Part shown: one piece after another, positions 1 to 4,932 of the stretch
How positions within the stretch are numbered: the stretch's first letter is position 1
Layout: every line of letters begins with the position of its first letter
Assembly (NCBI GenBank): GCA_045600065.1
Contig: JAZRXE010000096.1
Location: 1 to 7,148 of the forward strand
Direction of reading: 5' to 3'
Source of the DNA: RGIG2707 sp045600065
Lineage (GTDB): Bacteria > Bacillota > Clostridia > Peptostreptococcales > Anaerovoracaceae
Length of the DNA: 7,148 bases
Program-made: the position numbers and the translations under genes
Notes under the pieces: generated by a model
Database searches by the model: none
Told to the model about the DNA's origin: nothing
Seen by the model: the letters and a program-made list of their open reading frames with translations, nothing else

Positions 1-1
1 C

Positions 2-82
2 AGCGGTGAAGCATCGAATCTGACTGCGGGAACATCATTCCGGCTCTCAAGAGAAGGTAACTGGAACAGACTTATCTGCTGA
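2..82 (+). CDS. Possible 3' end of an unidentified upstream gene (partial)
   Basis: Reading from base 2, 26 codons stay open to a TGA at 80-82; the peptide ends in EGNWNRLIC. The other two + frames hit stops early (at 7-9 and 25-27). The repeated Gly/Leu/Trp pattern could be the end of a beta-rich extracellular or SH3-like domain, but I do not recognise a family. The opposite strand is also open across this stretch, so openness alone proves little. No clear terminator follows before the alaS promoter at 157. Confidence 0.25.
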   Translation, partial: SGEASNLTAGTSFRLSREGNWNRLIC

Positions 83-156
83 TAATGAAAACTCAATATG
101 GGGAATCTTGGAAATACTCCACAACAACTTGACACCGCCCCCTTATGTTAAACCGT

Positions 157-185
157 TTGACTTTGGGGCAGCAGTATTGTATTAT
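157..185 (+). promoter_or_regulatory. Sigma-A-type promoter of the alaS T-box leader
   Basis: The -35 box TTGACT (157-162) is followed by a 17-base spacer and the -10 box TATTAT (180-185). Transcription would start near 192, about 11 bases before the first helix of the T-box. A second TTGACA at 129-134 has no matching -10 box at the proper distance. Confidence 0.75.
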
Positions 186-191
186 TTTATG

Positions 192-380
192 GTAATTTAA
201 CAGGGTGATGATAAAGATGAGTACCTTGGTAAGCTGCTTTACAGAGAGAGGGGACGGTGGAAGCCCTTAAGCAGAGCTTTGGGAAGCTGCTTTTGAACCC
301 ATTTGTCAGAGTGACTGCTTCGGCAGTAATTAGGGTGGTACCGCGAGAGAGTCTCGTCCCTATGCAGGGGCGGGCTTTTT
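192..380 (+). promoter_or_regulatory. T-box riboswitch leader, alanine-specific (GCU specifier)
   Basis: This is a leader RNA that binds uncharged tRNA-Ala and then permits read-through into alaS. Stem I is closed by GGGT (203-206) pairing with ACCC (297-300), followed by a kink-turn-like GATGA (207-211) with GA (295-296), then AAAG (213-216) with CTTT (290-293). The specifier loop has the loop-E bases AGTA (220-223) opposite GAA (283-285). The specifier codon GCT is at 286-288, with a purine at 289. The upper stem pairs 231-239 with 269-279. The AGAGAG bulge (243-248) and GGTGG (256-260) mark the distal end that contacts the tRNA elbow. Stem III is ACTGC-TTCG-GCAGT (314-327). The T-box AGGGTGGTACCGCG (332-345) carries TGGT (336-339), complementary to the ACCA end of tRNA-Ala. 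The antiterminator pairs 332-335 with 358-361 and 344-348 with 352-356. Only about 13 bases separate Stems I and III, so there is no room for Stem II. Confidence 0.95.
353..380 (+). terminator. T-box regulated intrinsic terminator
   Basis: CGTCCCT (355-361) pairs with AGGGGCG (366-372) around the loop ATGC, extended by two pairs (353-354 with 373-374), and is followed by CTTTTT (375-380). It competes with the antiterminator for bases 352-361, the expected switch of a T-box: charged tRNA-Ala gives termination and uncharged tRNA-Ala gives read-through into alaS. Confidence 0.92.
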
Positions 381-402
381 ATATTTTACAGGAGGAAAAC
401 AT

Positions 403-3036
403 ATGAGATACATGGGAGTAAACGAGATCAGGACCAAGTTCCTGGCTTTCTGGGAAAGCAAGGGCTGCCTGGTCCACGAGAGCTATTCTCTGGTGCCCGA
501 CAACGACAAGAGCCTGCTGCTCATCCCTGCAGGGATGGCGCCTCTGAAGCCGTATTTCGCAGGCACTGAGGAACCGCCCCGCCACAGGATGACGACCTGT
601 CAGAAGTGCATCAGGACCAACGATATCGACAATGTCGGTCATACCGCGCGTCATGCCACATATTTCGAGATGCTGGGCAATTTCTCCTTCGGAGACTACT
701 TCAAGCGCGAGAGTCTTACCTGGGGCTGGGAGTTCATAACCGGAGAGGAATGGCTCAACATACCCGTTGAAAAGCTCTGGGCAACCATTTACGAGGACGA
801 TGATGAGGCCTTCCGTATCTGGAGGGACGAAATAGGACTGCCCGAAGAGCGCATCGTGCGTCTGGGAAAGGACGATAACTTCTGGGAGATCGGAACCGGC
901 CCCTGCGGTCCCTGCTCTGAGATCTATTTTGACAGAGGCGAGGAGTACGGCTGCGGCAAGGAAGGCTGCAAGCCCGGCTGCGACTGCGACCGCTACATGG
1001 AATTCTGGAATCATGTGTTCACCCAGTACGACCGTCAGGAGGACGGAAGCTATCTGGAGCTGGAGCATAAGAATATCGACACCGGCATGGGTCTGGAGCG
1101 TATAGCCTGCATCATGCAGAACACAGATTCCATCTACAATATCGACACCATGCAGGCAATCCTGCAGGAGGTCTGCAGAGTCTCAGGCGTAAAATATGAA
1201 GACGGCGCAGGCAAAAACGACATTTCCATAAGGATCATCACTGATCATATCAGATCCGTGTCCTTTATGATCTGCGACGGTGTTCTGCCTTCCAACGAGG
1301 GCAGGGGATACGTGCTGCGCAGACTGCTCAGAAGAGCGGCGCGCCACGGCAGGCTGCTGGGCATTCAGGGCACCTTCCTAAGGGATCTCTGCGAGAAGGT
1401 ATTCGAGACCTCCGGCGAGGCATATCCCGATCTGATCGCACGCAAGGATTACATTAAAAAGATCATAGGCATAGAAGAAGACAAGTTCGCTCAGACTATA
1501 GACCAGGGCTCCAGCATTCTTGACGGCTATATCAGTGCTGCCAGGGCAGGCGGCAGGCAGCTGCTTGGCGGAGAAGAGATCTTCAAGCTTTACGATACTT
1601 ACGGCTTCCCCTTTGAACTGACTCAGGAGATATGCGAGGATGCCGGTCTGGGCGTGGATGAAGAGGGCTTCAAGGCCAACATGCAGGCTCAGAAGGAAAT
1701 GGCCAGAGCTGCCAGAAAAGCCGATGAGAACGAAGGCTGGCTGGATGAATCTGCTCTGCTTCACGAGTTTGAACAGACTGAATTCCTTGGCTATGAATCT
1801 CTGGCCGCAGAGTGTACTGTAATAGGAATTATCAGGGGCATGAGCAAGCTCCAGAGCGCGGGAGAGGGCGAAGAGGTCAGGATCATCCTGGACAAGACCC
1901 CGTTCTACGGAGAAGGAGGCGGCCAGATCGGAGATACCGGTGTTCTGCAGAACGAGACCTTCAACGCTGCTGTCTCTGATACCTCCAAAACCAACGGCGT
2001 ATATGCCCATAAGGTCATCGTCAGCGCCGGTGAGATCGCAGTAGGCGACAAGCTCATAGCTTCTGTGGATATTCAGAGACGCCATGCTATAGCCCGCAAT
2101 CATACCGCGACCCACCTGCTGCAGAAGGCTCTGCAGATGGTTCTGGGCGATCATGTGGAGCAGGCAGGCTCTTATGTTACCGACAGCTCTCTGCGCTTCG
2201 ACTTTACTCACTTTGAGGCCATTTCCCAAGAGGATATTGAAAGGGTGGAGGATATAGTAAACTCCGAGATCCTTAAGTTTACAGCCGTGGATACTCAGGT
2301 CCTGCCCATAGAAGAAGCTAAGAAGCTTGGCGCAATGATGCTCTTCGGCGAAAAGTACGGAGCAGAGGTCAGGGTGGTGAATGTTCCCGATTTCTCCATG
2401 GAATTCTGTGGAGGGACCCATGTGGCCAATATAGGCCAGATAGGCTCCTTCAAGATCATTTCCGAAGGAGGCGTGGCTGCAGGTGTCAGAAGGATAGAGG
2501 CCATAACAGGCGCTTCCGTAAGCAGCAGACTTTCCGAGCAGGAATACACACTGTCTCAGGCCAGCGCTCTGCTTAAGACTACTCCCGCAAATCTGCTTGC
2601 CAGGACCGAAAGCCTCAGCGAAGAGGTAAAGGCTCTTAAGAAGGAGATAGAACAGCTTAAGACTGCAAGCATGAATGCCGGTCTGTCCGAGCTTATAGGC
2701 TCTGCCAGGGAGATCAAGGGCGTCCGCCTTATAACAAAGCAGTTTGACGGCACTTCCATAGACGAGCTCAGAAGCCTGTCCGATGCGGTGAAGAAGACCG
2801 AAAAGTCCGTTGTTATGGTATTTGCAGCTGTCAACGGACCCAAGGCAACATTGATGGTTTCCGTAAGCGATGATCTGCTCGACAAGGGATATCACGCTGG
2901 CAATATGATCAAGGAGATTGCCAAGGCGGCCGGAGGAGGCGGCGGCGGTAAGGCTGATATGGCTCAGGCCGGTGCCAAGGATATAAGCAGGCTTCCCGAC
3001 GCTCTGAAGCTGGCAGAAGAGATACTGTCAAGATAA
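403..3036 (+). CDS. alaS: Alanine--tRNA ligase (AlaRS)
   Basis: AlaRS activates alanine with ATP, charges tRNA-Ala in the cytosol, and clears Ser/Gly-tRNA-Ala by editing. The 877-residue product has the normal bacterial length. The class II catalytic core occupies roughly residues 1-240, with the motif 2 region FEMLGNFSFGDYF at 88-100 and motif 3 GMGLER at 228-233. The tRNA-recognition domain follows to about 460. The editing domain has FYGEGGGQIGD (501-511) and the zinc ligands His567, His571, Cys669 and His673 (HTATH and CGGTH). A charged, probably coiled-coil linker (about 732-757) leads to the C-terminal domain with the glycine run and Lys850. A Cys cluster (C184, C189, C193, C195) sits in the catalytic domain. 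The start is set by AGGAGG at 390-395, seven bases before the ATG. Transcription is under T-box control, and no frameshift or missing residue is seen. Confidence 0.98.
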   Translation: MRYMGVNEIRTKFLAFWESKGCLVHESYSLVPDNDKSLLLIPAGMAPLKPYFAGTEEPPRHRMTTCQKCIRTNDIDNVGHTARHATYFEMLGNFSFGDYFKRESLTWGWEFITGEEWLNIPVEKLWATIYEDDDEAFRIWRDEIGLPEERIVRLGKDDNFWEIGTGPCGPCSEIYFDRGEEYGCGKEGCKPGCDCDRYMEFWNHVFTQYDRQEDGSYLELEHKNIDTGMGLERIACIMQNTDSIYNIDTMQAILQEVCRVSGVKYEDGAGKNDISIRIITDHIRSVSFMICDGVLPSNEGRGYVLRRLLRRAARHGRLLGIQGTFLRDLCEKVFETSGEAYPDLIARKDYIKKIIGIEEDKFAQTIDQGSSILDGYISAARAGGRQLLGGEEIFKLYDTYGFPFELTQEICEDAGLGVDEEGFKANMQAQKEMARAARKADENEGWLDESALLHEFEQTEFLGYESLAAECTVIGIIRGMSKLQSAGEGEEVRIILDKTPFYGEGGGQIGDTGVLQNETFNAAVSDTSKTNGVYAHKVIVSAGEIAVGDKLIASVDIQRRHAIARNHTATHLLQKALQMVLGDHVEQAGSYVTDSSLRFDFTHFEAISQEDIERVEDIVNSEILKFTAVDTQVLPIEEAKKLGAMMLFGEKYGAEVRVVNVPDFSMEFCGGTHVANIGQIGSFKIISEGGVAAGVRRIEAITGASVSSRLSEQEYTLSQASALLKTTPANLLARTESLSEEVKALKKEIEQLKTASMNAGLSELIGSAREIKGVRLITKQFDGTSIDELRSLSDAVKKTEKSVVMVFAAVNGPKATLMVSVSDDLLDKGYHAGNMIKEIAKAAGGGGGGKADMAQAGAKDISRLPDALKLAEEILSR

Positions 3037-3040
3037 ATGC

Positions 3041-3069
3041 TTGAAAGAGCCGTGCATATTGTGTATAAT
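3041..3069 (+). promoter_or_regulatory. Near-consensus sigma-A promoter for ireB(-ruvX)
   Basis: TTGAAA (3041-3046), a 17-base spacer and a perfect TATAAT (3064-3069) lie just after the alaS stop codon. The predicted start, near 3076, falls at the ribosome binding site AAAGGAGG (3077-3084), so the leader would be only about 16 bases. It would free ireB expression from T-box control. Confidence 0.8.
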
Positions 3070-3091
3070 CAGGACAAAAGGAGGTATTTCC

Positions 3092-3340
3092 ATGGAAAGA
3101 AAAACAATACTTTTCAGCGCTCTTGATAAGTCCGAGGAAAAGACAACAGAAGAGATCTTAACTCTGGTGCACGATGCTCTGGAAGAAAAGGGCTATAATG
3201 CGATAGATCAGATGGTTGGATACATACTCTCCGGCGATCCTTCATATATTACCGGGCACAATAATGCAAGAAATCTGATCAGACGCATTGAAAGAGACGA
3301 TCTGGTGGAAGAGCTCCTGCGAACTTATCTGAAAAAGTAA
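3092..3340 (+). CDS. ireB: IreB/YrzL family regulatory protein (UPF0297, DUF965)
   Basis: This small cytosolic protein is known in enterococci as a negative regulator of cephalosporin resistance and a phosphorylation target of the PASTA-domain Ser/Thr kinase IreK (PrkC/Stk1 type). The 82-residue product fits the family length. It carries the signature blocks GYNAIDQMVGYILSGDPSYI and, further on, NARNLIRRIERDDLVEELLRTYLK. The ATG at 3092 is chosen because AAAGGAGG (3077-3084) precedes it at the right distance; a longer frame from TTG at 3041 would run through the promoter. The N-terminal part has threonines (Thr5, Thr18, Thr19) that could be phosphorylated, by analogy with the enterococcal protein. 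It lies between alaS and ruvX, the usual Bacillota order, and is followed directly by a terminator-like hairpin. No kinase gene is in the window. Confidence 0.95.
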   Translation: MERKTILFSALDKSEEKTTEEILTLVHDALEEKGYNAIDQMVGYILSGDPSYITGHNNARNLIRRIERDDLVEELLRTYLKK

Positions 3341-3346
3341 AAAGAA

Positions 3347-3374
3347 CTGCGGGCTGAACAAGCCCGCAGCTTTT
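3347..3374 (+). terminator. Intrinsic terminator/attenuator between ireB and ruvX
   Basis: CTGCGGGCT (3347-3355) pairs perfectly over 9 bp with AGCCCGCAG (3361-3369) around the loop GAACA, and is followed by CTTTTAT. It begins six bases after the ireB stop and ends only about 16 bases before the ruvX start. The T-run is short, so it probably lowers rather than blocks transcription of ruvX. Confidence 0.8.
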
Positions 3375-3390
3375 ATATGCAGAGGTATTT

Positions 3391-3846
3391 ATGGGAAGAT
3401 ATATGGGCCTTGATGTAGGCGACAAAACAGTCGGAGTTGCTGTCAGCGACCCCTTGTTCATATCTGCTCAGGGCATTACTACAATAGAGCGGGTAGGCGC
3501 AAGAAAAGATTGTGACAAAATAATTGATTATGTAAAACAATATGAAATTGAAAGGATAGTCTGCGGCCTTCCTTTGATGCTCAGCGGAGAGGATTCTCCG
3601 CAGACTCAAAAGGTCAGGGACTTTGCAAAGCTTCTTGAAAACAAGATAAGAAGCTCAGGTCTGAAGGCAGAACTGGTGTTTCAGGATGAAAGGTTTACCA
3701 CAAAGATAGCAGAGGACGTTCTTATAGCAGCGGATATGAGAAGATCAAAGCGCAAGGACATCATAGACAGACAGGCAGCCATAGTAATACTGCAAAGCTA
3801 CCTGGACAAGGTCAGAAATAATACCAATGTTGAAATTTCCGATTGA
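3391..3846 (+). CDS. ruvX: RuvX/YqgF family nuclease (putative Holliday junction resolvase)
   Basis: This is an RNase H-fold nuclease family. Members are proposed to process pre-16S rRNA ends, and some resolve Holliday junctions. The 151-residue product has the full family length. Visible motifs are GLDVGDKTVGVAVSD near the N-terminus with the presumed metal-binding Asp8, CGLPLMLSGEDSPQTQKV from Cys58, DERFTT at 99-104, and the C-terminal block around Asp126 in IIDRQAA. Asp8, Glu100 and Asp126 are the likely acidic active-site residues. The start is supported by AGAGG at 3381-3385. It follows ireB in the same order as in Bacillus (yrzL-yrrK), but the DUF1292 gene that often comes next is absent. 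No promoter of its own is clear, so it probably depends on read-through of the hairpin at 3347-3374. A large terminator follows immediately. Confidence 0.95.
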   Translation: MGRYMGLDVGDKTVGVAVSDPLFISAQGITTIERVGARKDCDKIIDYVKQYEIERIVCGLPLMLSGEDSPQTQKVRDFAKLLENKIRSSGLKAELVFQDERFTTKIAEDVLIAADMRRSKRKDIIDRQAAIVILQSYLDKVRNNTNVEISD

Positions 3847-3858
3847 TAAATAGAAGAC

Positions 3859-3934
3859 ACGCCGCCGTGGATGTCTGTTCGGCAACGAAAAAAACGTTGC
3901 CGCAGAAATCGTTCCGGGCGGCGTTTTTTGTTTT
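3859..3934 (+). terminator. Long rod-shaped intrinsic terminator after ruvX
   Basis: The outer stem ACGCCGCC (3859-3866) pairs with GGCGGCGT (3917-3924). Inside it, GAT (3870-3872) pairs with ATC (3908-3910), TCTG (3874-3877) with CAGA (3903-3906), and CGGCAACG (3880-3887) with CGTTGCCG (3895-3902), capped by a loop of seven A. The T-rich tail TTTTTTGTTTT ends at 3934. It closes the alaS-ireB-ruvX block and is much longer than a simple terminator. Confidence 0.85.
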
Positions 3935-3976
3935 ATGCAGAATTATATGCAGGTAGGGCAGCTGTTTATGATCGAG

Positions 3977-4014
3977 ATATCTATTCCTAAAATATCAATT
4001 TTGGGAATAGATAT
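3977..4014. repeat. 17-bp near-perfect palindrome
   Basis: ATATCTATTCC (3977-3987) is the exact reverse complement of GGAATAGATAT (4004-4014). The pairing continues through one T-G wobble (3988/4003) and AAAAT/ATTTT, leaving a four-base loop, ATCA (3994-3997). No T-run follows on either strand, so it is not an ordinary terminator. It could be a protein-binding site, an RNA hairpin or the tip of a small mobile element. Confidence 0.85.
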
Positions 4015-4049
4015 AGCGTAATCCTGACCGGGGGACCATTACTGCCTTA

Positions 4050-4065
4050 CAGCCGGCAACGGCTG
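4050..4065 (+). repeat. Small hairpin with a GNRA loop
   Basis: CAGCCG (4050-4055) pairs with CGGCTG (4060-4065) around GCAA. If transcribed on the + strand, it would fold as a stable GNRA-capped hairpin, a form common in structured RNAs. Its role is unknown. Confidence 0.5.
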
Positions 4066-4126
4066 ACTTCACAGATACTGACTGTCATTATAGATATATA
4101 AACCGCACTCGATTTGTTTTAATGCA

Positions 4127-4162
4127 AATAGATAAACATAATAATTATATTGTTAATCTATT
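4127..4162. repeat. Imperfect 36-bp AT-rich palindrome sharing a heptamer with the 3977 palindrome
   Basis: AATAGAT (4127-4133) is the reverse complement of ATCTATT (4156-4162). Going inward, AACA pairs with TGTT and the AATT centre is self-complementary, with three mismatched pairs out of 18. The same heptamer arms occur in the 3977-4014 palindrome in the opposite order. Confidence 0.6.
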
Positions 4163-4311
4163 CAGGCGTTTCGGCCCTGTTATACCTTGCTGCTTTAGCC
4201 GGATTCCTGTTTATCTTCCTTCTGACCAAGCTCAGCCTTGCCGGGATTCTTTGTCCCCGGTCCCGGCCGGTCTTTTTGCGCGATCCTTTATGCCCTTTTA
4301 GTTTTATAAAT

Positions 4312-4346
4312 CGGCTCTGTAAAACCGAGGCTCTCAGAGCCGTTTT
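4312..4346 (+). terminator. Weak terminator-like hairpin in the convergent region
   Basis: CGGCTCTG (4312-4319) pairs with CAGAGCCG (4335-4342) over 8 bp and is followed by TTTT (4343-4346). The loop holds a further GGCTC copy (4329-4333), which could pair instead with GAGCC (4337-4341), giving two mutually exclusive folds. The T-run is short, the loop is long and no transcript is known to reach it, so the call is tentative. Confidence 0.3.
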
Positions 4347-4434
4347 AAGCGATTTTATTACTATGGGTCGATATATCATACCTTCAGATCAGAGCCCTGT
4401 TTCGGGCTATCAGAGCCTCAGGGGCATATTTCTA

Positions 4435-4489
4435 AGCTGCTGTATATATTCAGGCCTTATACCGGGATCTGAGTCTTTTTACAGCAGCT
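4435..4489. repeat. 10-bp inverted repeat downstream of the yneA-like gene
   Basis: AGCTGCTGTA (4435-4444) is the exact reverse complement of TACAGCAGCT (4480-4489), with 35 bases between the arms. It starts about 30 bases after the yneA-like stop codon on the minus strand and could protect that mRNA's 3' end. It lacks a T-run, so it is not a typical intrinsic terminator. Confidence 0.5.
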
Positions 4490-4520
4490 GAGTATGCTTA
4501 AGCTCTGAAGCAATATCTGA

Positions 4521-4829
4521 TTAATCTACAGGCACCATGATGATCTGTCCGGGTCTGATATTTGCATCTTTAATACCGTTGATAATGCAGATCTGATCTA
4601 CAAGTAAGCGGACATCGGTACCGGGCTGAGTGTTATCTGCGGCGATCTGCCAGACTGTATCTCCGGATCTGACTACGACGCTTTTAAGATCTTTGGGCTG
4701 AATTCCGGATGCATCGAAATATCCCAGCAGCGAGCCTATCCCGAATATGCTGATGATAAGGCAGACAGAAACGAATACCGTGAATCTGAACTTATTTGTA
4801 ATGACATTTTTCTTATGCTTTTTCTTCAT
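4521..4829 (-). CDS. yneA: YneA-like LysM membrane protein, putative SOS cell-division suppressor
   Basis: The 102-residue product has a basic N-terminus (MKKKHKK), one membrane segment at about 14-36 and a LysM domain at about 50-100 (RSGDTVWQIA, then INGIKDANIRPGQIIMVP). This is the architecture and size of Bacillus YneA, a membrane-anchored division inhibitor that delays septum completion during the SOS response. The LysM domain would face the cell wall and bind peptidoglycan. The start is supported by GAGAGG (forward 4838-4843), eight bases before the ATG. The functional call rests largely on context: three LexA-box cores lie in and around its promoter. In Bacillus yneA is divergent from lexA; here no lexA lies next to it, and ppdK is upstream on the same strand. 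It could instead be a generic LysM protein, but the operator array makes a SOS role likely. Confidence 0.82.
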   Translation of the reverse strand: MKKKHKKNVITNKFRFTVFVSVCLIISIFGIGSLLGYFDASGIQPKDLKSVVVRSGDTVWQIAADNTQPGTDVRLLVDQICIINGIKDANIRPGQIIMVPVD

Positions 4830-4874
4830 GATCTATACCTCTCAGGGACTTCACCCTATCCTATTCTTCTTCAA

Positions 4875-4886
4875 GAACATTTGTTC
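4875..4886. promoter_or_regulatory. LexA (SOS) box 1, overlapping the transcription start
   Basis: GAACATTTGTTC fits the Gram-positive LexA core GAAC-N4-GTTC and lies at the predicted start site of the yneA-like gene. A nearby CGAAC (4888-4892) forms an extra half-site between this box and the -10 box. Confidence 0.85.
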
Positions 4887-4892
4887 ACGAAC

Positions 4893-4921
4893 AATATAGC
4901 AGAACATTTGTTCTTTGTAAA
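4893..4921 (-). promoter_or_regulatory. SOS-controlled promoter of the yneA-like gene
   Basis: Read on the minus strand, TTTACA (-35, 4916-4921) is followed by 17 bases and TATATT (-10, 4893-4898). Transcription would start near 4886, leaving a leader of about 57 bases before the ATG. The spacer contains a complete LexA box (4902-4913), and further boxes cover the start site and the region upstream of -35. Confidence 0.8.
4902..4913. promoter_or_regulatory. LexA (SOS) box 2, within the promoter spacer
   Basis: This is the same 12-mer, GAACATTTGTTC, located wholly between the -10 and -35 boxes, so bound LexA would directly exclude RNA polymerase. It starts 27 bases from the start of box 1. 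Confidence 0.9.
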
Positions 4922-4932
4922 GCCTTTTTTGG

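Larger units (their letters stand above)
3936..4520. other. Convergent intergenic region without a convincing gene, rich in inverted repeats
   Basis: The region lies between the ends of ruvX (+) and the yneA-like gene (-). I find no ORF with both a ribosome binding site and recognisable sequence. It holds two palindromes (3977-4014, 4127-4162), a small GNRA hairpin (4050-4065), GC-rich self-complementary sequence (4240-4270), repeated CAGAGCC/GGCTCTG elements (4312-4417), and a 10-bp inverted repeat (4435-4489). It could be an unrecognised structured RNA, a decayed gene or a mobile-element remnant. No known riboswitch or housekeeping RNA signature was recognised. Confidence 0.6.

Noticed and set aside
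129..134. TTGACA as the -35 box of the alaS promoter
   Set aside because: No -10 hexamer lies 16-18 bases downstream, while TTGACT at 157 with TATTAT at 180 has ideal spacing and fits the start of the T-box.
1378..2895. Long minus-strand open frame (505 codons) antisense to alaS
   Set aside because: It overlaps a full-length, motif-complete alaS, its translation resembles no family I know, and it has the low-complexity look of a shadow frame created by alaS codon bias.
3041..3091. Longer N-terminus for IreB starting at TTG 3041
   Set aside because: The extension would translate the -35 and -10 boxes and the ribosome binding site. The family starts at the ATG at 3092, which has a strong AAAGGAGG.
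4021..4085. Known riboswitch (SAM, cobalamin, ZTP, c-di-GMP, purine types considered)
   Set aside because: None of the conserved core sequences I know for these classes is present, and no downstream gene on the + strand would be regulated.
4122..4298. 58-codon + strand frame starting MQIDKHNNY
   Set aside because: There is no ribosome binding site, it runs through palindromic and GC-rich hairpin sequence, and it has no recognisable family.
4158..4379. Minus-strand 73-codon frame with a very basic product
   Set aside because: There is no properly spaced ribosome binding site and no recognisable domain, and its basic composition mirrors the hydrophobic frame on the other strand.
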